From Streptomyces sp. Z26 (GTDB taxonomy: Bacteria > Actinomycetota > Actinomycetes > Streptomycetales > Streptomycetaceae), in assembly GCF_003665095.1 (NCBI RefSeq), contig NZ_RCHV01000002.1:5336501-5400500 (forward strand): a stretch of 64,000 nucleotides of DNA, given 5' to 3'. The stretch's first letter is position 1. Each line of letters begins with the position of its first letter. Shown here in pieces: positions 15,520-23,802 of the stretch. The translations under genes were made by a program, and so were the position numbers. Under the pieces are notes generated by a model. The model was not told the DNA's origin, made no database searches, and saw nothing but the letters and a program-made list of their open reading frames with translations.

Positions 15520-18075
15520 ATGTCGGAGCCACCTCACCCGCGGCCCGCCGCCCGGCGCGGCACGCTGCGGATCTACCTCGGGGCCGCCCCCGGCGTCGGC
15601 AAGACGTACGCGATGCTCGGCGAGGCCCGCCGCAGGTCGGAGCGGGGTACGGACGTGGTGGTCGGCTACCTCCAGCGGCACGGCAGACCGCGTACGGAAA
15701 GCCTGTGCGAGGGGCTGGAGGAGATCCCGTACCGCCGGTACACGCACCGTGGCACCGTCCTCGACGAGATGGACACCGCGGCCGTGCTCGCCCGCCGCCC
15801 CGCCGTCGCCGTCGTCGACGAACTGGCCCACACCAACGCGCCCGGCAGCCCGCACGGCAAGCGCTGGCAGGACGTGGAGGAGCTGCTGGTCGCGGGCATC
15901 GACGTGATCTCCACCGTCAACATCCAGCACCTGGAGTCGCTCGGCGACGTCGTCGAGTCCATCACCGGCGTACGGCAGCGGGAGACCGTCCCCGACGCGG
16001 TCGTACGCCGCGCCGACCAGGTCGAGCTGGTCGACATGTCGCCACAGGCGCTGCGCCGCCGGATGGCGCACGGCAACATCTACCCGCCCGACCGGATCGA
16101 CGCGGCCCTCTCCCACTACTTCCGCCCCGGCAACCTCACCGCCCTCCGCGAACTCGCCCTGCTGTGGACCGCCGACCGCGCCGACGAGTACCTCCAGCAG
16201 TACCGCGAGGAGCACCGCATCAGCTCCCCCTGGCGGGCCCGCGAGCGCATCGTCGTCGGCCTCACCGGCGGACCCGAGGGCCACACCCTGATCCGCCGCG
16301 CCGCCCGCATGGCGGCGAAGGGCTCCGGCGGCGAGATCCTCGCCGTGCACGTGTCCCGCGCCGACGGCCTCACCGGCGCCTCGCCCAAGGAACTGGCCGC
16401 GCAGCGCACCCTCGTCGAGGACCTCGGCGGCACGTACCACCACGTGCTGGGCGACGACGTGCCGCAGGCGCTGCTGGAGTTCGCGCACGGGGTCGACGCC
16501 ACGCAGATCGTGCTCGGTTCCAGCCGCCGCAGGTCCTGGCAGTACGTGCTCGGGCCGGGCGTCGGCGCCGGGGTCGCCCGTGGCTCCGGCCCCGACCTGG
16601 ACGCGCACATCGTCACCCACGAGCACGCCGCGCAGGGCCGCGGGCTGCCCGTCGCGCGCGGCGCGCGGCTCGGCCGCGCCCGGATCGCCGCCGGGTGGGC
16701 GACCGGGCTGCTCGGCCCCTGCCTGCTGGCGCTGGTCCTCGCGCACCTCGACACGGACCTCGGGCTCGCCAACGACGTGCTGCTGTTCCTGCTGGTCACG
16801 GTCGTCTCCGCGCTGATCGGCGGGCTGCTGCCCGCCCTCGCCTCCGCCCTCACCGCCTCGCTGCTGCTCAACTACTACTTCACGCCGCCCGTCCACGACT
16901 GGACGGTCTCCAGTGCCCGCAACCTGGTCGCGATCGTCGTCTTCGTGGCCATCGCGGTCGCCGTCGCCTCCGTCGTCGACCTGGCGGCACGCCGTACGCA
17001 CCAGGCCGCCCGGCTGCGCGCCGAGTCGGAGATCCTGTCCGTCCTCGCGGGCAGCGTCCTGCGCGGCGACGACTCCCTCGACGCCCTGCTGGAGCGCGTA
17101 CGGGAGACCTTCGCGATGGACTCCGTCGCCCTGCTGGAACGGGAGGACGGGCGCGCGGGCTGGAGCCGCGTCGGCGGCGCCGGTCCGGCCGGGCCCGGTA
17201 CGCCGCCCGCGCGGCCCGAGGACGGCGAGGTGGACATGCCCGTCGGCGACCGCATGACGCTCGTGCTGAGCGGGCGGGTGCTACCCGCCGAGGACCGCCG
17301 GGTGCTGGCCGCGTTCGCCGCGCAGGCCGCGCGCGTACTGGACCGGCAGCGGCTGCTCGACGAGGCGGAACGGGCCCGGGAGCTGGCGGAGGGGAACCGT
17401 ATCCGCACCGCGCTGCTCGCCGCCGTCTCGCACGACCTGCGGACCCCGCTCGCCGCCATCAAGGCCGCCGTCTCGTCGCTCCGTTCGGACGACGTCGAGT
17501 GGTCCGCGGAGGACGAGGCCGACCTGCTGGAGGCCGTCGAGGACGGCGCCGACCGGCTCGACCAGCTCGTCGGCAACCTCCTCGACATGTCTCGGCTCCA
17601 GACCGGCACCGTCACGCCGCTGATCCGCCGTACCAGCCTGGACGAGGTGGTCCCGAAGGCGCTCGCGGGCGTGCCCCCGGACAGCGCCGTGCTGGACGTC
17701 GCGCAGTCCCTGCCGCTGGTCGCCGTCGACCCCGGGCTGCTGGAACGCGCCGTCGCCAACGTCGTGGAGAACGCCGTCAAGTACAGCCCCGCCGGGAGCC
17801 CCGTCGTGGTCCGCGCCAGCGCGCTGGGCGAACGTGTCGAGGTACGGGTCGTGGACCGCGGCCCGGGCGTGCCGGACGCGGAGAAGGGCCGCATCTTCGC
17901 TCCGTTCCAGCGCCACGGCGACGCCCCGCGCGGCACCGGCGTCGGCCTCGGGCTGGCCGTCGCGCGCGGCTTCGCCGAGGCCATGGGCGGCACGCTGGAG
18001 GCCGAGGACACCCCGGGCGGCGGCATGACGATGGTGCTGACCCTGCGCGCGACGGAGGTGGCGCGGGGGCCGTGA
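15520..18075 (+). CDS. kdpD: Osmosensitive K+ sensor kinase KdpD
   Basis: Sensor kinase for potassium limitation and osmotic stress, 851 residues. Order of domains: cytosolic KdpD domain with Walker A GAAPGVGKTY (21-30) and Walker B VVDELAHTNAPGS; a universal-stress-protein-like segment (about 240-370); four closely spaced membrane helices (about 390-490); a GAF-like region; the phospho-acceptor box SHDLRTPLAAI (H638); and an ATPase domain (NVVENAVKYSP, GVGLGLAVA). It is full length for the family. kdpE follows after 80 bp, but no kdpFABC pump genes are in this window. Confidence 0.95.
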   Translation: MSEPPHPRPAARRGTLRIYLGAAPGVGKTYAMLGEARRRSERGTDVVVGYLQRHGRPRTESLCEGLEEIPYRRYTHRGTVLDEMDTAAVLARRPAVAVVDELAHTNAPGSPHGKRWQDVEELLVAGIDVISTVNIQHLESLGDVVESITGVRQRETVPDAVVRRADQVELVDMSPQALRRRMAHGNIYPPDRIDAALSHYFRPGNLTALRELALLWTADRADEYLQQYREEHRISSPWRARERIVVGLTGGPEGHTLIRRAARMAAKGSGGEILAVHVSRADGLTGASPKELAAQRTLVEDLGGTYHHVLGDDVPQALLEFAHGVDATQIVLGSSRRRSWQYVLGPGVGAGVARGSGPDLDAHIVTHEHAAQGRGLPVARGARLGRARIAAGWATGLLGPCLLALVLAHLDTDLGLANDVLLFLLVTVVSALIGGLLPALASALTASLLLNYYFTPPVHDWTVSSARNLVAIVVFVAIAVAVASVVDLAARRTHQAARLRAESEILSVLAGSVLRGDDSLDALLERVRETFAMDSVALLEREDGRAGWSRVGGAGPAGPGTPPARPEDGEVDMPVGDRMTLVLSGRVLPAEDRRVLAAFAAQAARVLDRQRLLDEAERARELAEGNRIRTALLAAVSHDLRTPLAAIKAAVSSLRSDDVEWSAEDEADLLEAVEDGADRLDQLVGNLLDMSRLQTGTVTPLIRRTSLDEVVPKALAGVPPDSAVLDVAQSLPLVAVDPGLLERAVANVVENAVKYSPAGSPVVVRASALGERVEVRVVDRGPGVPDAEKGRIFAPFQRHGDAPRGTGVGLGLAVARGFAEAMGGTLEAEDTPGGGMTMVLTLRATEVARGP

Positions 18076-18155
18076 CGGCGGGCCCGTACCCGTGGATACC
18101 CAGTGGCAGATCCGCAGTGACAGCCAGCCGGTCGAGACAGGAAGGACCCGCCCGC

Positions 18156-18842
18156 ATGCACCGGGTGCTCGTGGTCGACGACGAACCGCAGATCGTCCGC
18201 GCCCTCGTGATCAACCTCCGGGCGCGGAAGTACGTCGTGGACTCCGCCCCCGACGGCGCCACCGCGCTGCGCCTCGCCGCCGAGCGCCGCCCCGACGTCG
18301 TCATCCTCGACCTCGGGCTGCCCGACATGGACGGCGTCGACGTCATCCGCGGCATCCGCGGCTGGACCCGTGTCCCCGTCCTGGTGCTCTCCGCCCGCCA
18401 GACCTCCGACGAGAAGGTGGAGGCGCTGGACGCGGGCGCCGACGACTACGTCACCAAGCCGTTCGGCATGGACGAACTGCTGGCCCGGCTGCGCGCGGCC
18501 GTGCGCCGGGCCGAGCCCGCGAACCCGGCGGGCGGCGGCGCGGTCGTCGTGGAGACCGGCACGTTCACCGTCGACCTGGCCGCGAAGAAGGTCCACCGCG
18601 ACGGCGGCGACGTACGGCTCACCCCGACCGAGTGGCACCTGCTGGAGGTGCTCGTACGGAACGCCGGGCGGCTGGTCAGCCAGCGACAGCTGCTCCAGGA
18701 GGTCTGGGGGCCGTCGTACGGCACGGAGAGCAACTACCTGCGGGTCTACATGGCGCAGCTGCGGCGCAAGCTCGAGGCGGACCCGTCCCGGCCGCGGCAC
18801 TTCGTGACGGAGCCCGGCATGGGATACCGGTTCGAGGCGTGA
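18156..18842 (+). CDS. kdpE: Response regulator KdpE
   Basis: OmpR-family regulator that, when phosphorylated by KdpD, activates the kdpFABC K+ pump operon. 228 residues: receiver domain (VVDDEPQ, phospho-acceptor D52 in VILDLGLPD, lysine in YVTKPFGMDELLARLRA) and a winged-helix output domain with LTPTEWHLLEVLVRNAGRLVS and the KdpE-typical ending FVTEPGMGYRFEA. The ATG at 18156 follows GGAAGG about 10 bases upstream. Its usual target operon is not adjacent, so it must act elsewhere in the genome, or on nearby K+ genes. Confidence 0.94.
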   Translation: MHRVLVVDDEPQIVRALVINLRARKYVVDSAPDGATALRLAAERRPDVVILDLGLPDMDGVDVIRGIRGWTRVPVLVLSARQTSDEKVEALDAGADDYVTKPFGMDELLARLRAAVRRAEPANPAGGGAVVVETGTFTVDLAAKKVHRDGGDVRLTPTEWHLLEVLVRNAGRLVSQRQLLQEVWGPSYGTESNYLRVYMAQLRRKLEADPSRPRHFVTEPGMGYRFEA

Positions 18843-18883
18843 AGCGGCCCGACGAGGCGGGTCGGGGGCCGCGGGGGCACCGG

Positions 18884-18889
18884 TACGCT
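18884..18889 (+). promoter_or_regulatory. Candidate -10 box, leaderless
   Basis: TACGCT ends 7 bases before the ATG of the OB-fold gene; no ribosome site is present, fitting leaderless transcription. Confidence 0.4.
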
Positions 18890-18895
18890 GGCGGC

Positions 18896-19294
18896 ATGAC
18901 GGGTGCGATCCGAGACGCGAAGCCGACCGGGCGGTTCCGGCGCTTCCTGGACAAGCTGTCGTCCTCCGAGGAGGACCTGCGCTCCGCGGAGCTGCGCGAG
19001 GACGCCGTCGTCAACAACTGCACGCGGATCAGCGACTGCGACGACCGCCAGGTCGTGCGCGTCACCGGTACACTCCGCACGGTCACTCTCCGGCCACGCG
19101 CCGGAGTGCCCACGTTGGAGGCGGAGTTGTTCGACGGATCTGCGGCGCTGGACGTCGTCTGGCTCGGCCGCCGGGCCATCGCGGGCATAGAACCGGGCAG
19201 GAAGCTGATCGCCTGGGGACGCGTCTCGACGAGCCGAGGCCGCCCCGTGATGTTCAACCCGAAGTACGAGCTGCGACCCCTCGGACAGGAGTAG
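18896..19294 (+). CDS. OB-fold nucleic-acid-binding domain protein
   Basis: Small protein (132 residues) with a basic N-terminal helix (RRFLDKLSSSEEDL) and an OB-fold of the tRNA-anticodon/RecG type: VVRVTGTLRTVTLRPR, AELFDGSAALDVVWLGRR, GIEPGRKLIAWGRVS. Single-stranded nucleic acid binding is likely but the target is unknown. It starts 53 bp after kdpE and, with a -10-like box just upstream, may have its own leaderless promoter. The DUF3159 gene begins 3 bases after its stop, a common actinobacterial pair. Confidence 0.85.
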   Translation: MTGAIRDAKPTGRFRRFLDKLSSSEEDLRSAELREDAVVNNCTRISDCDDRQVVRVTGTLRTVTLRPRAGVPTLEAELFDGSAALDVVWLGRRAIAGIEPGRKLIAWGRVSTSRGRPVMFNPKYELRPLGQE

Positions 19295-19297
19295 CGG

Positions 19298-20143
19298 GTG
19301 ACCTCCCTCGACAAGCCGACGACCGGCGCCGACGCCCAGCGGGACGGGCAGGGCGGCCCGGACGCCCAGGACGGGCCGGACGGCTCGCAGAGCCTCACCG
19401 AGGCGGCCCTCTTCGAGGCGTTCGGCGGTGTCCGCGGCCTGGTGGAGACGACGGTGCCCGGCCTCGTCTTCATCCTCCTCTTCACCGTCACCAAGGACCT
19501 GCACGTCGCCGCGATCGCCGCCCTGGCGCTCTCCGGCGTGCTGGGCCTGGCCCGGCTCGCCCGCCGCGACACCCTGAAGCACGCCTTCAGCGGCGTCTTC
19601 GGCGTCGTCGTCGGCGTCGCGTTCGCGATGATGACGGGCAACGCCAAGGACTTCTACCTGCCGGGCATGCTCTACGGGCTCGGCCTGGCGTTCGCGTACC
19701 TCATCAGCGCCGCCGTCGGGTTCCCGCTGCTGGGCCTGCTCCTCGGGCCGGTCTTCCGGGAGAACCTCTCCTGGCGCACCCGGAACCCGGGCCGCAAGAA
19801 GGCGTACGTGAAGGCGAGTTACGCCTGGGGCTTCATCTTCCTCGGCAAGTCCGCGATCCTCTTCCCGCTCTACTGGTGGTCGGACCCGACCCGGTTCGGC
19901 TGGGTGACCGTGGCGCTGAAGATCCCGCCGCTGCTGCTCGCGGTCTACCTGACGTGGATCTTCCTCGCGAAGGCGCCGCCGCCCATCGACGTGATCGCGG
20001 AGATGGAGGCCGAGGAGGAGGCCGCCGAACAGGCGGAGAAGGCGGAGAAGGCCGAGAAGGAGGCCGCCGCCGCGGCGCGGGTCGCGGCCGGGGAACCGGA
20101 GCCGACCCGCGGCGAGGGTGGCGCGCGCCACCGGCGGAGGTAG
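19298..20143 (+). CDS. DUF3159 family membrane protein
   Basis: Multi-spanning membrane protein of 281 residues. After a glycine/asparagine-rich leader, the DUF3159 core has about six helices, among them TVPGLVFILLFTVTKDLHVAA and GLAFAYLISAAVGFPLL, and a conserved arginine/lysine loop (RTRNPGRKKAYVKASYAWG). The C-terminus is a charged coiled coil rich in Glu/Ala/Lys (EEEAAEQAEKAEKAEKEAA). The GTG start lies 3 bases after the OB-fold stop. It resembles the membrane half of small transport or K+-linked proteins, but its function is not established. Confidence 0.85.
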   Translation: MTSLDKPTTGADAQRDGQGGPDAQDGPDGSQSLTEAALFEAFGGVRGLVETTVPGLVFILLFTVTKDLHVAAIAALALSGVLGLARLARRDTLKHAFSGVFGVVVGVAFAMMTGNAKDFYLPGMLYGLGLAFAYLISAAVGFPLLGLLLGPVFRENLSWRTRNPGRKKAYVKASYAWGFIFLGKSAILFPLYWWSDPTRFGWVTVALKIPPLLLAVYLTWIFLAKAPPPIDVIAEMEAEEEAAEQAEKAEKAEKEAAAAARVAAGEPEPTRGEGGARHRRR

Positions 20144-20200
20144 CCCGTTCCGGACGGCGGCCGTCCCGTACGGGCCGTACGTAGCGGAGCCGAACGTGCC

Positions 20201-20232
20201 GAAGGGGCCGGGGAGTTCACCCCGGCCCCTTC
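20201..20232. terminator. Bidirectional hairpin terminator
   Basis: Perfect 13-bp inverted repeat (GAAGGGGCCGGGG and complement) with a 6-base loop, between the convergent DUF3159 and trkA-like genes. Confidence 0.8.
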
Positions 20233-20258
20233 GTCGTGCCCTGCTGTCGGTCCGAGTC

Positions 20259-20921
20259 TCAGCCGCGGACCGACAGCAGGTCCTCCAACTGCTCCTCGCG
20301 CGCGGGCGCCGCCACGAACAGCAGCTCGTCGCCCGCCTCCAGCGCGTCGTCCGGGTCGGGCGTCAGTACGCGGTTGCCGCGGATGATCGTCACCAGTGCC
20401 GTGTCCTGGGGCCAGGTGACGTCCCCGACGCGGGTGCCCGCGAGGGCGGCCTCCGGCGGCAGCGTCAACTCGACGAGGTTGGCGTCACCCTGCGAGAAGC
20501 GCAGCAGCCGTACGAGGTCGCCGACGCTCACCGCCTCCTCGACCAGCGCCGACATCAGACGCGGCGTGGACACGGCGACGTCGACGCCCCACGACTCGTT
20601 GAACAGCCACTCGTTGTTGGGGTGGTTGACCCGCGCGACGACGCGCGGCACGCCGTACTCGGTCTTCGCCAGCAGCGACACCACCAGGTTGACCTTGTCG
20701 TCGCCGGTCGCCGCGATCACCACGTGGCAGCGCTCCAGCGCGGCCTCGTCCAGCGCCGTGATCTCGCAGGCGTCCGCCAGCAGCCACTCGGCCTGGGGGA
20801 CGCGCTCCACGGAGATCGCTGTCGGCTCCTTGTCGAGCAGCAGCACCTCGTGCCCGTTCTCCAGCAGCTCGCCCGCGATCGAGCGGCCCACCGCGCCGGC
20901 ACCCGCAATAGCCACCCTCAT
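20259..20921 (-). CDS. TrkA-type K+ gating protein (second of pair)
   Basis: Cytosolic regulatory subunit of a potassium transporter: an N-terminal Rossmann RCK_N domain (MRVAIAGAGAVGRSIAGELL, with the acidic end of strand 2 in LLLDKEP) binding NAD(H) or nucleotides, and a C-terminal RCK_C domain (about 140-220; VTIIRGNRVLTPDPDDALEAGDELLFVA). 220 residues. Its ATG overlaps the stop of the upstream paralog in ATGA, so the pair is translationally coupled. In actinobacteria such pairs (CeoB/CeoC) regulate K+ uptake. No Trk membrane subunit is adjacent, but a KimA-like permease is divergent. Confidence 0.92.
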   Translation of the reverse strand: MRVAIAGAGAVGRSIAGELLENGHEVLLLDKEPTAISVERVPQAEWLLADACEITALDEAALERCHVVIAATGDDKVNLVVSLLAKTEYGVPRVVARVNHPNNEWLFNESWGVDVAVSTPRLMSALVEEAVSVGDLVRLLRFSQGDANLVELTLPPEAALAGTRVGDVTWPQDTALVTIIRGNRVLTPDPDDALEAGDELLFVAAPAREEQLEDLLSVRG

Positions 20922-21589
20922 CGCTGCTGCGCCTCCTCGGGTCCCTTCGCGAACGCCGCCTCGACGCCCGCGACCTCGTCGCAGCGCATCATCACATGCA
21001 CCAGGTCGCCCTCCTGGAGGACGGTCTGGGACGTCGGCAGCATCGCCTCGCCCAGCCGGGTGAGGAACGCCACCCGTACTCCGGCCTCCTCCTGGAGCCT
21101 GCTGACGCGGTGGCCGACCCAGGCGGCCGACGCGTGGATCTCCGCCAGCTGTACGGCGCCGCTCGGGTCCCGCCACAGCGGCTCGGCGCCGTCGGGGAGG
21201 AGTCTGCGCAGCATCTGGTCGGCCGTCCAGCGCACCGTGGCGACGGTGGGGATGCCGAGCCGCTGGTACACCTCGGCGCGGCGGGGGTCGTAGATGCGCG
21301 CGGCGACGTTGTCGACGCCGAAGGTCTCGCGGGCGACGCGGGCGGCGATGATGTTCGAGTTGTCGCCGCTGCTGACGGCCGCGAACGCCCCGGCCTCCTC
21401 GATGCCCGCCTCGCGCAGCGTCCCCTGGTCGAATCCGATGCCGGTCACTCTCCGGCCGCCGAACGCGGAGCCGAGGCGCCGGAACGCGGTCGGGTCGCGG
21501 TCCACGACCGCGACGGTGTGGCCCTGTTGCTCCAGAGCCTGTGCGAGTTCGGAACCGACCCGTCCGCACCCCATGATCACAATGTGCAC
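20918..21589 (-). CDS. TrkA-type K+ gating protein (first of pair)
   Basis: Paralog of the following gene with the same layout: RCK_N domain beginning VHIVIMGCGRVGSELAQALEQ (GxGxxG nucleotide loop, D in VVDRDP) and RCK_C domain ending LHVHMM-type (TVLQEGDLVHVMMRCDEV). 223 residues. The GTG at 21589 is preferred over an in-frame ATG at 21604 because GAGAGGG sits about 6 bases before it. It is separated from the divergent K+ permease gene by only 69 bp, so the shared intergenic region probably co-regulates gating proteins and permease. Confidence 0.92.
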   Translation of the reverse strand: MHIVIMGCGRVGSELAQALEQQGHTVAVVDRDPTAFRRLGSAFGGRRVTGIGFDQGTLREAGIEEAGAFAAVSSGDNSNIIAARVARETFGVDNVAARIYDPRRAEVYQRLGIPTVATVRWTADQMLRRLLPDGAEPLWRDPSGAVQLAEIHASAAWVGHRVSRLQEEAGVRVAFLTRLGEAMLPTSQTVLQEGDLVHVMMRCDEVAGVEAAFAKGPEEAQQR

Positions 21590-21645
21590 GCCCGTCCCTC
21601 TCATCCCGTACAGCGGGCCGTATCAGCATCGCACGGCTGACCGCA

Positions 21646-21651
21646 TACGAT
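21646..21651 (+). promoter_or_regulatory. Candidate -10 box, leaderless
   Basis: TACGAT ends 7 bases before the permease GTG (21659). No ribosome site precedes that start, which suggests a leaderless transcript. Confidence 0.4.
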
Positions 21652-21658
21652 CCTCCCC

Positions 21659-23719
21659 GTGCCCAAGTTGACCGACGTACCGAAGCGCATTCTGATCGGT
21701 CGCGCGCTTCGCAGCGACCGGCTGGGGGAAACGCTCCTGCCCAAGCGGGTGGCGCTGCCCGTCTTCGCGTCCGACCCGCTGTCGTCCGTCGCGTACGCGC
21801 CCGGCGAGGTGCTGCTCGTCCTGTCGATCGCGGGCGCCTCCGCGTACCACCTCAGCCCCTGGATCGCCGTCGCCGTCATCGTCCTGATGTTCACGGTCGT
21901 CGCCTCCTACCGGCAGAACGTGCACGCCTACCCGTCGGGCGGCGGCGACTACGAGGTCGCCACCACCAACCTCGGCCGCCGCGCCGGGCTCACCGTCGCC
22001 AGCGCGCTGCTCGTCGACTACGTGCTCACCGTCGCCGTCTCCATCTCCTCCGGCGTGGAGAACCTGGGCTCCGCCGTCCCGTTCGTCGTCGAGCACAAGA
22101 CGCCCGCCGCCATCGCCGTCATCGTGCTCCTGACGCTGATGAACCTGCGCGGCGTCAAGGAGTCCGGGAAGCTGTTCGCCATCCCCACGTACTGCTTCGT
22201 GGCGGCCGTCTTCTGCCTGATCCTCTGGGGCGTCGTACGGAGTGTGGCCCTCGGCGACCACCTGCGGGCGCCGACCGCGGACTACGAGATCCACACCGAG
22301 CACTCCGGCGGGCTCGCCGGGTTCGCCCTCGCGTTCCTGCTGCTGCGCGCGTTCTCGTCCGGGTGCGCCGCGCTCACGGGCGTCGAGGCGATCAGCAACG
22401 GCGTGCCCGCCTTCCGGAAGCCGAAGGCGAAGAACGCCGCCACCACCCTGGCCCTGATGGGCGTCATCGCCGTCACCATGTTCTGCGGGATCATCGCGCT
22501 GGCGCTGGAGACCGGCGTGAAGATGGCGGAGAAGCCCGCCTCCGAGATCATGATCGACGGGGAGCCCGCCGGCTCCGACTACACCCAGAACCCGGTGATC
22601 TCGCAGGTCGGCGCAGCCGTCTTCGGGGACGGCTCGATCCCGTTCGTCTTCCTGGCCGGGGCGACCGCGCTCGTCCTGTTCCTCGCGGCCAACACCGCGT
22701 ACAACGGCTTCCCGCTGCTCGGCTCGATCCTCGCCCAGGACCGCTACCTGCCGCGCCAACTGCACACCCGCGGCGACCGGCTCGCCTTCTCCAACGGCAT
22801 CGTGCTGCTGGCCGCCGCCGCCGTGATACTCGTCGTGATCTACGACGCCGACTCGACGCGGCTGATCCAGCTCTACATCGTCGGCGTCTTCGTGTCGTTC
22901 ACCCTGAGCCAGATCGGCATGGTCCGGCACTGGAACCGCGAACTGGCCGCGCCCACCGCCCCCGGCGCCCGTACGCACATGCTGCGCTCCCGCGCCATCA
23001 ACGCGTTCGGCGCCTTCTTCACGGGCATGGTGCTGGTCGTCGTCCTCGTCACCAAGTTCTCGCACGGCGCCTGGGTCTCGCTCGTCGGCATGGCCCTCTT
23101 CTACGCGCTGATGACCTCCATCCGCCGCCACTACGACGGCGTCGCCGCCGAACTCGCCGCCGACGACCCGGACGAGACCGTCGTACGCCCCTCGCGCGTC
23201 CACTCCCTCGTACTCGTCTCGAAGATCCACAAGCCCACGCTGCGCGCCCTCTCGTACGCCCGCCTGATGCGGTCCGACACCCTGGAGGCGCTGACGATCA
23301 GCGTCGACCCGGACGAGACCGCGGACCTGCGCCGGCAGTGGGACGCGCAGGGCATCGAGGTGCCGCTGAAGATCCTCGAATCGCCGTACCGCGAGGTCAC
23401 CCGGCCCGTCATCGAGTACGTGAAGCGGCTCCGCAAGGAGCATCCGCGGGACCTGGTCAGCGTCTACATCCCGGAGTACGTCGTCGGCCACTGGTACGAG
23501 CAACTCCTGCACAACCAGAGCGCGTTGCGCCTCAAGGGCCGACTGCTGTTCACCCCGGGTGTCATGGTCACGTCCGTGCCCTGGCAGCTGGAGTCGTCCG
23601 AGATCGCCCGCAGGCGCGCCCGCAAGCGCGCGGAGTGGAACGCCCCCGGCGCCGTACGCCGCGGCCCCGGCCCCGGAGCCGTCCCCGGCGCGCGCGGGCG
23701 GGACGAGCACCGGCAGTAG
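21659..23719 (+). CDS. KimA-like APC-family potassium transporter
   Basis: APC-superfamily permease of 686 residues, about 12 membrane helices then a cytosolic C-terminal domain of about 230 residues. The start (RILIGRALRSDRLGETLLPK), SSDPLSSVAYAPGEVL-type helix 1, YRQNVHAYPSGGGDYEVA, and AFSSGCAALTGVEAISNGVPAF strongly resemble Bacillus KimA (YdaO), the K+/H+ symporter controlled by cyclic di-AMP. This supports K+ import rather than amino-acid transport. It is divergent from two TrkA gating genes. Basic annotation pipelines would call it an amino acid permease; the K+ assignment rests on recalled similarity. Confidence 0.85.
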   Translation: MPKLTDVPKRILIGRALRSDRLGETLLPKRVALPVFASDPLSSVAYAPGEVLLVLSIAGASAYHLSPWIAVAVIVLMFTVVASYRQNVHAYPSGGGDYEVATTNLGRRAGLTVASALLVDYVLTVAVSISSGVENLGSAVPFVVEHKTPAAIAVIVLLTLMNLRGVKESGKLFAIPTYCFVAAVFCLILWGVVRSVALGDHLRAPTADYEIHTEHSGGLAGFALAFLLLRAFSSGCAALTGVEAISNGVPAFRKPKAKNAATTLALMGVIAVTMFCGIIALALETGVKMAEKPASEIMIDGEPAGSDYTQNPVISQVGAAVFGDGSIPFVFLAGATALVLFLAANTAYNGFPLLGSILAQDRYLPRQLHTRGDRLAFSNGIVLLAAAAVILVVIYDADSTRLIQLYIVGVFVSFTLSQIGMVRHWNRELAAPTAPGARTHMLRSRAINAFGAFFTGMVLVVVLVTKFSHGAWVSLVGMALFYALMTSIRRHYDGVAAELAADDPDETVVRPSRVHSLVLVSKIHKPTLRALSYARLMRSDTLEALTISVDPDETADLRRQWDAQGIEVPLKILESPYREVTRPVIEYVKRLRKEHPRDLVSVYIPEYVVGHWYEQLLHNQSALRLKGRLLFTPGVMVTSVPWQLESSEIARRRARKRAEWNAPGAVRRGPGPGAVPGARGRDEHRQ

Positions 23720-23722
23720 AGT

Positions 23723-23738
23723 GGAGGGCTGTCCCTCC
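23723..23738 (+). terminator. Small hairpin after the permease gene
   Basis: A 6-bp stem (GGAGGG/CCCTCC) with a 4-base loop begins 4 bases after the stop. It is short, so termination may be weak. Confidence 0.3.
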
Positions 23739-23802
23739 TTCCCGCGGCCCGGCCGTCCCCGACCGGCCCGCCCGCCCCACGTACGTACGGAGCAACACCC
23801 TC

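Noticed and set aside
14757..18155. Long plus-strand frame leading into kdpE
   Set aside because: Only the part from 18156 is KdpE; the upstream part is an out-of-frame reading of the membrane-protein and kdpD genes.
21590..21658. Possible cyclic di-AMP riboswitch before the KimA-like gene
   Set aside because: In Bacillus the kimA leader is a riboswitch, but here only 69 bp separate divergent starts, far too short, and the gene looks leaderless.
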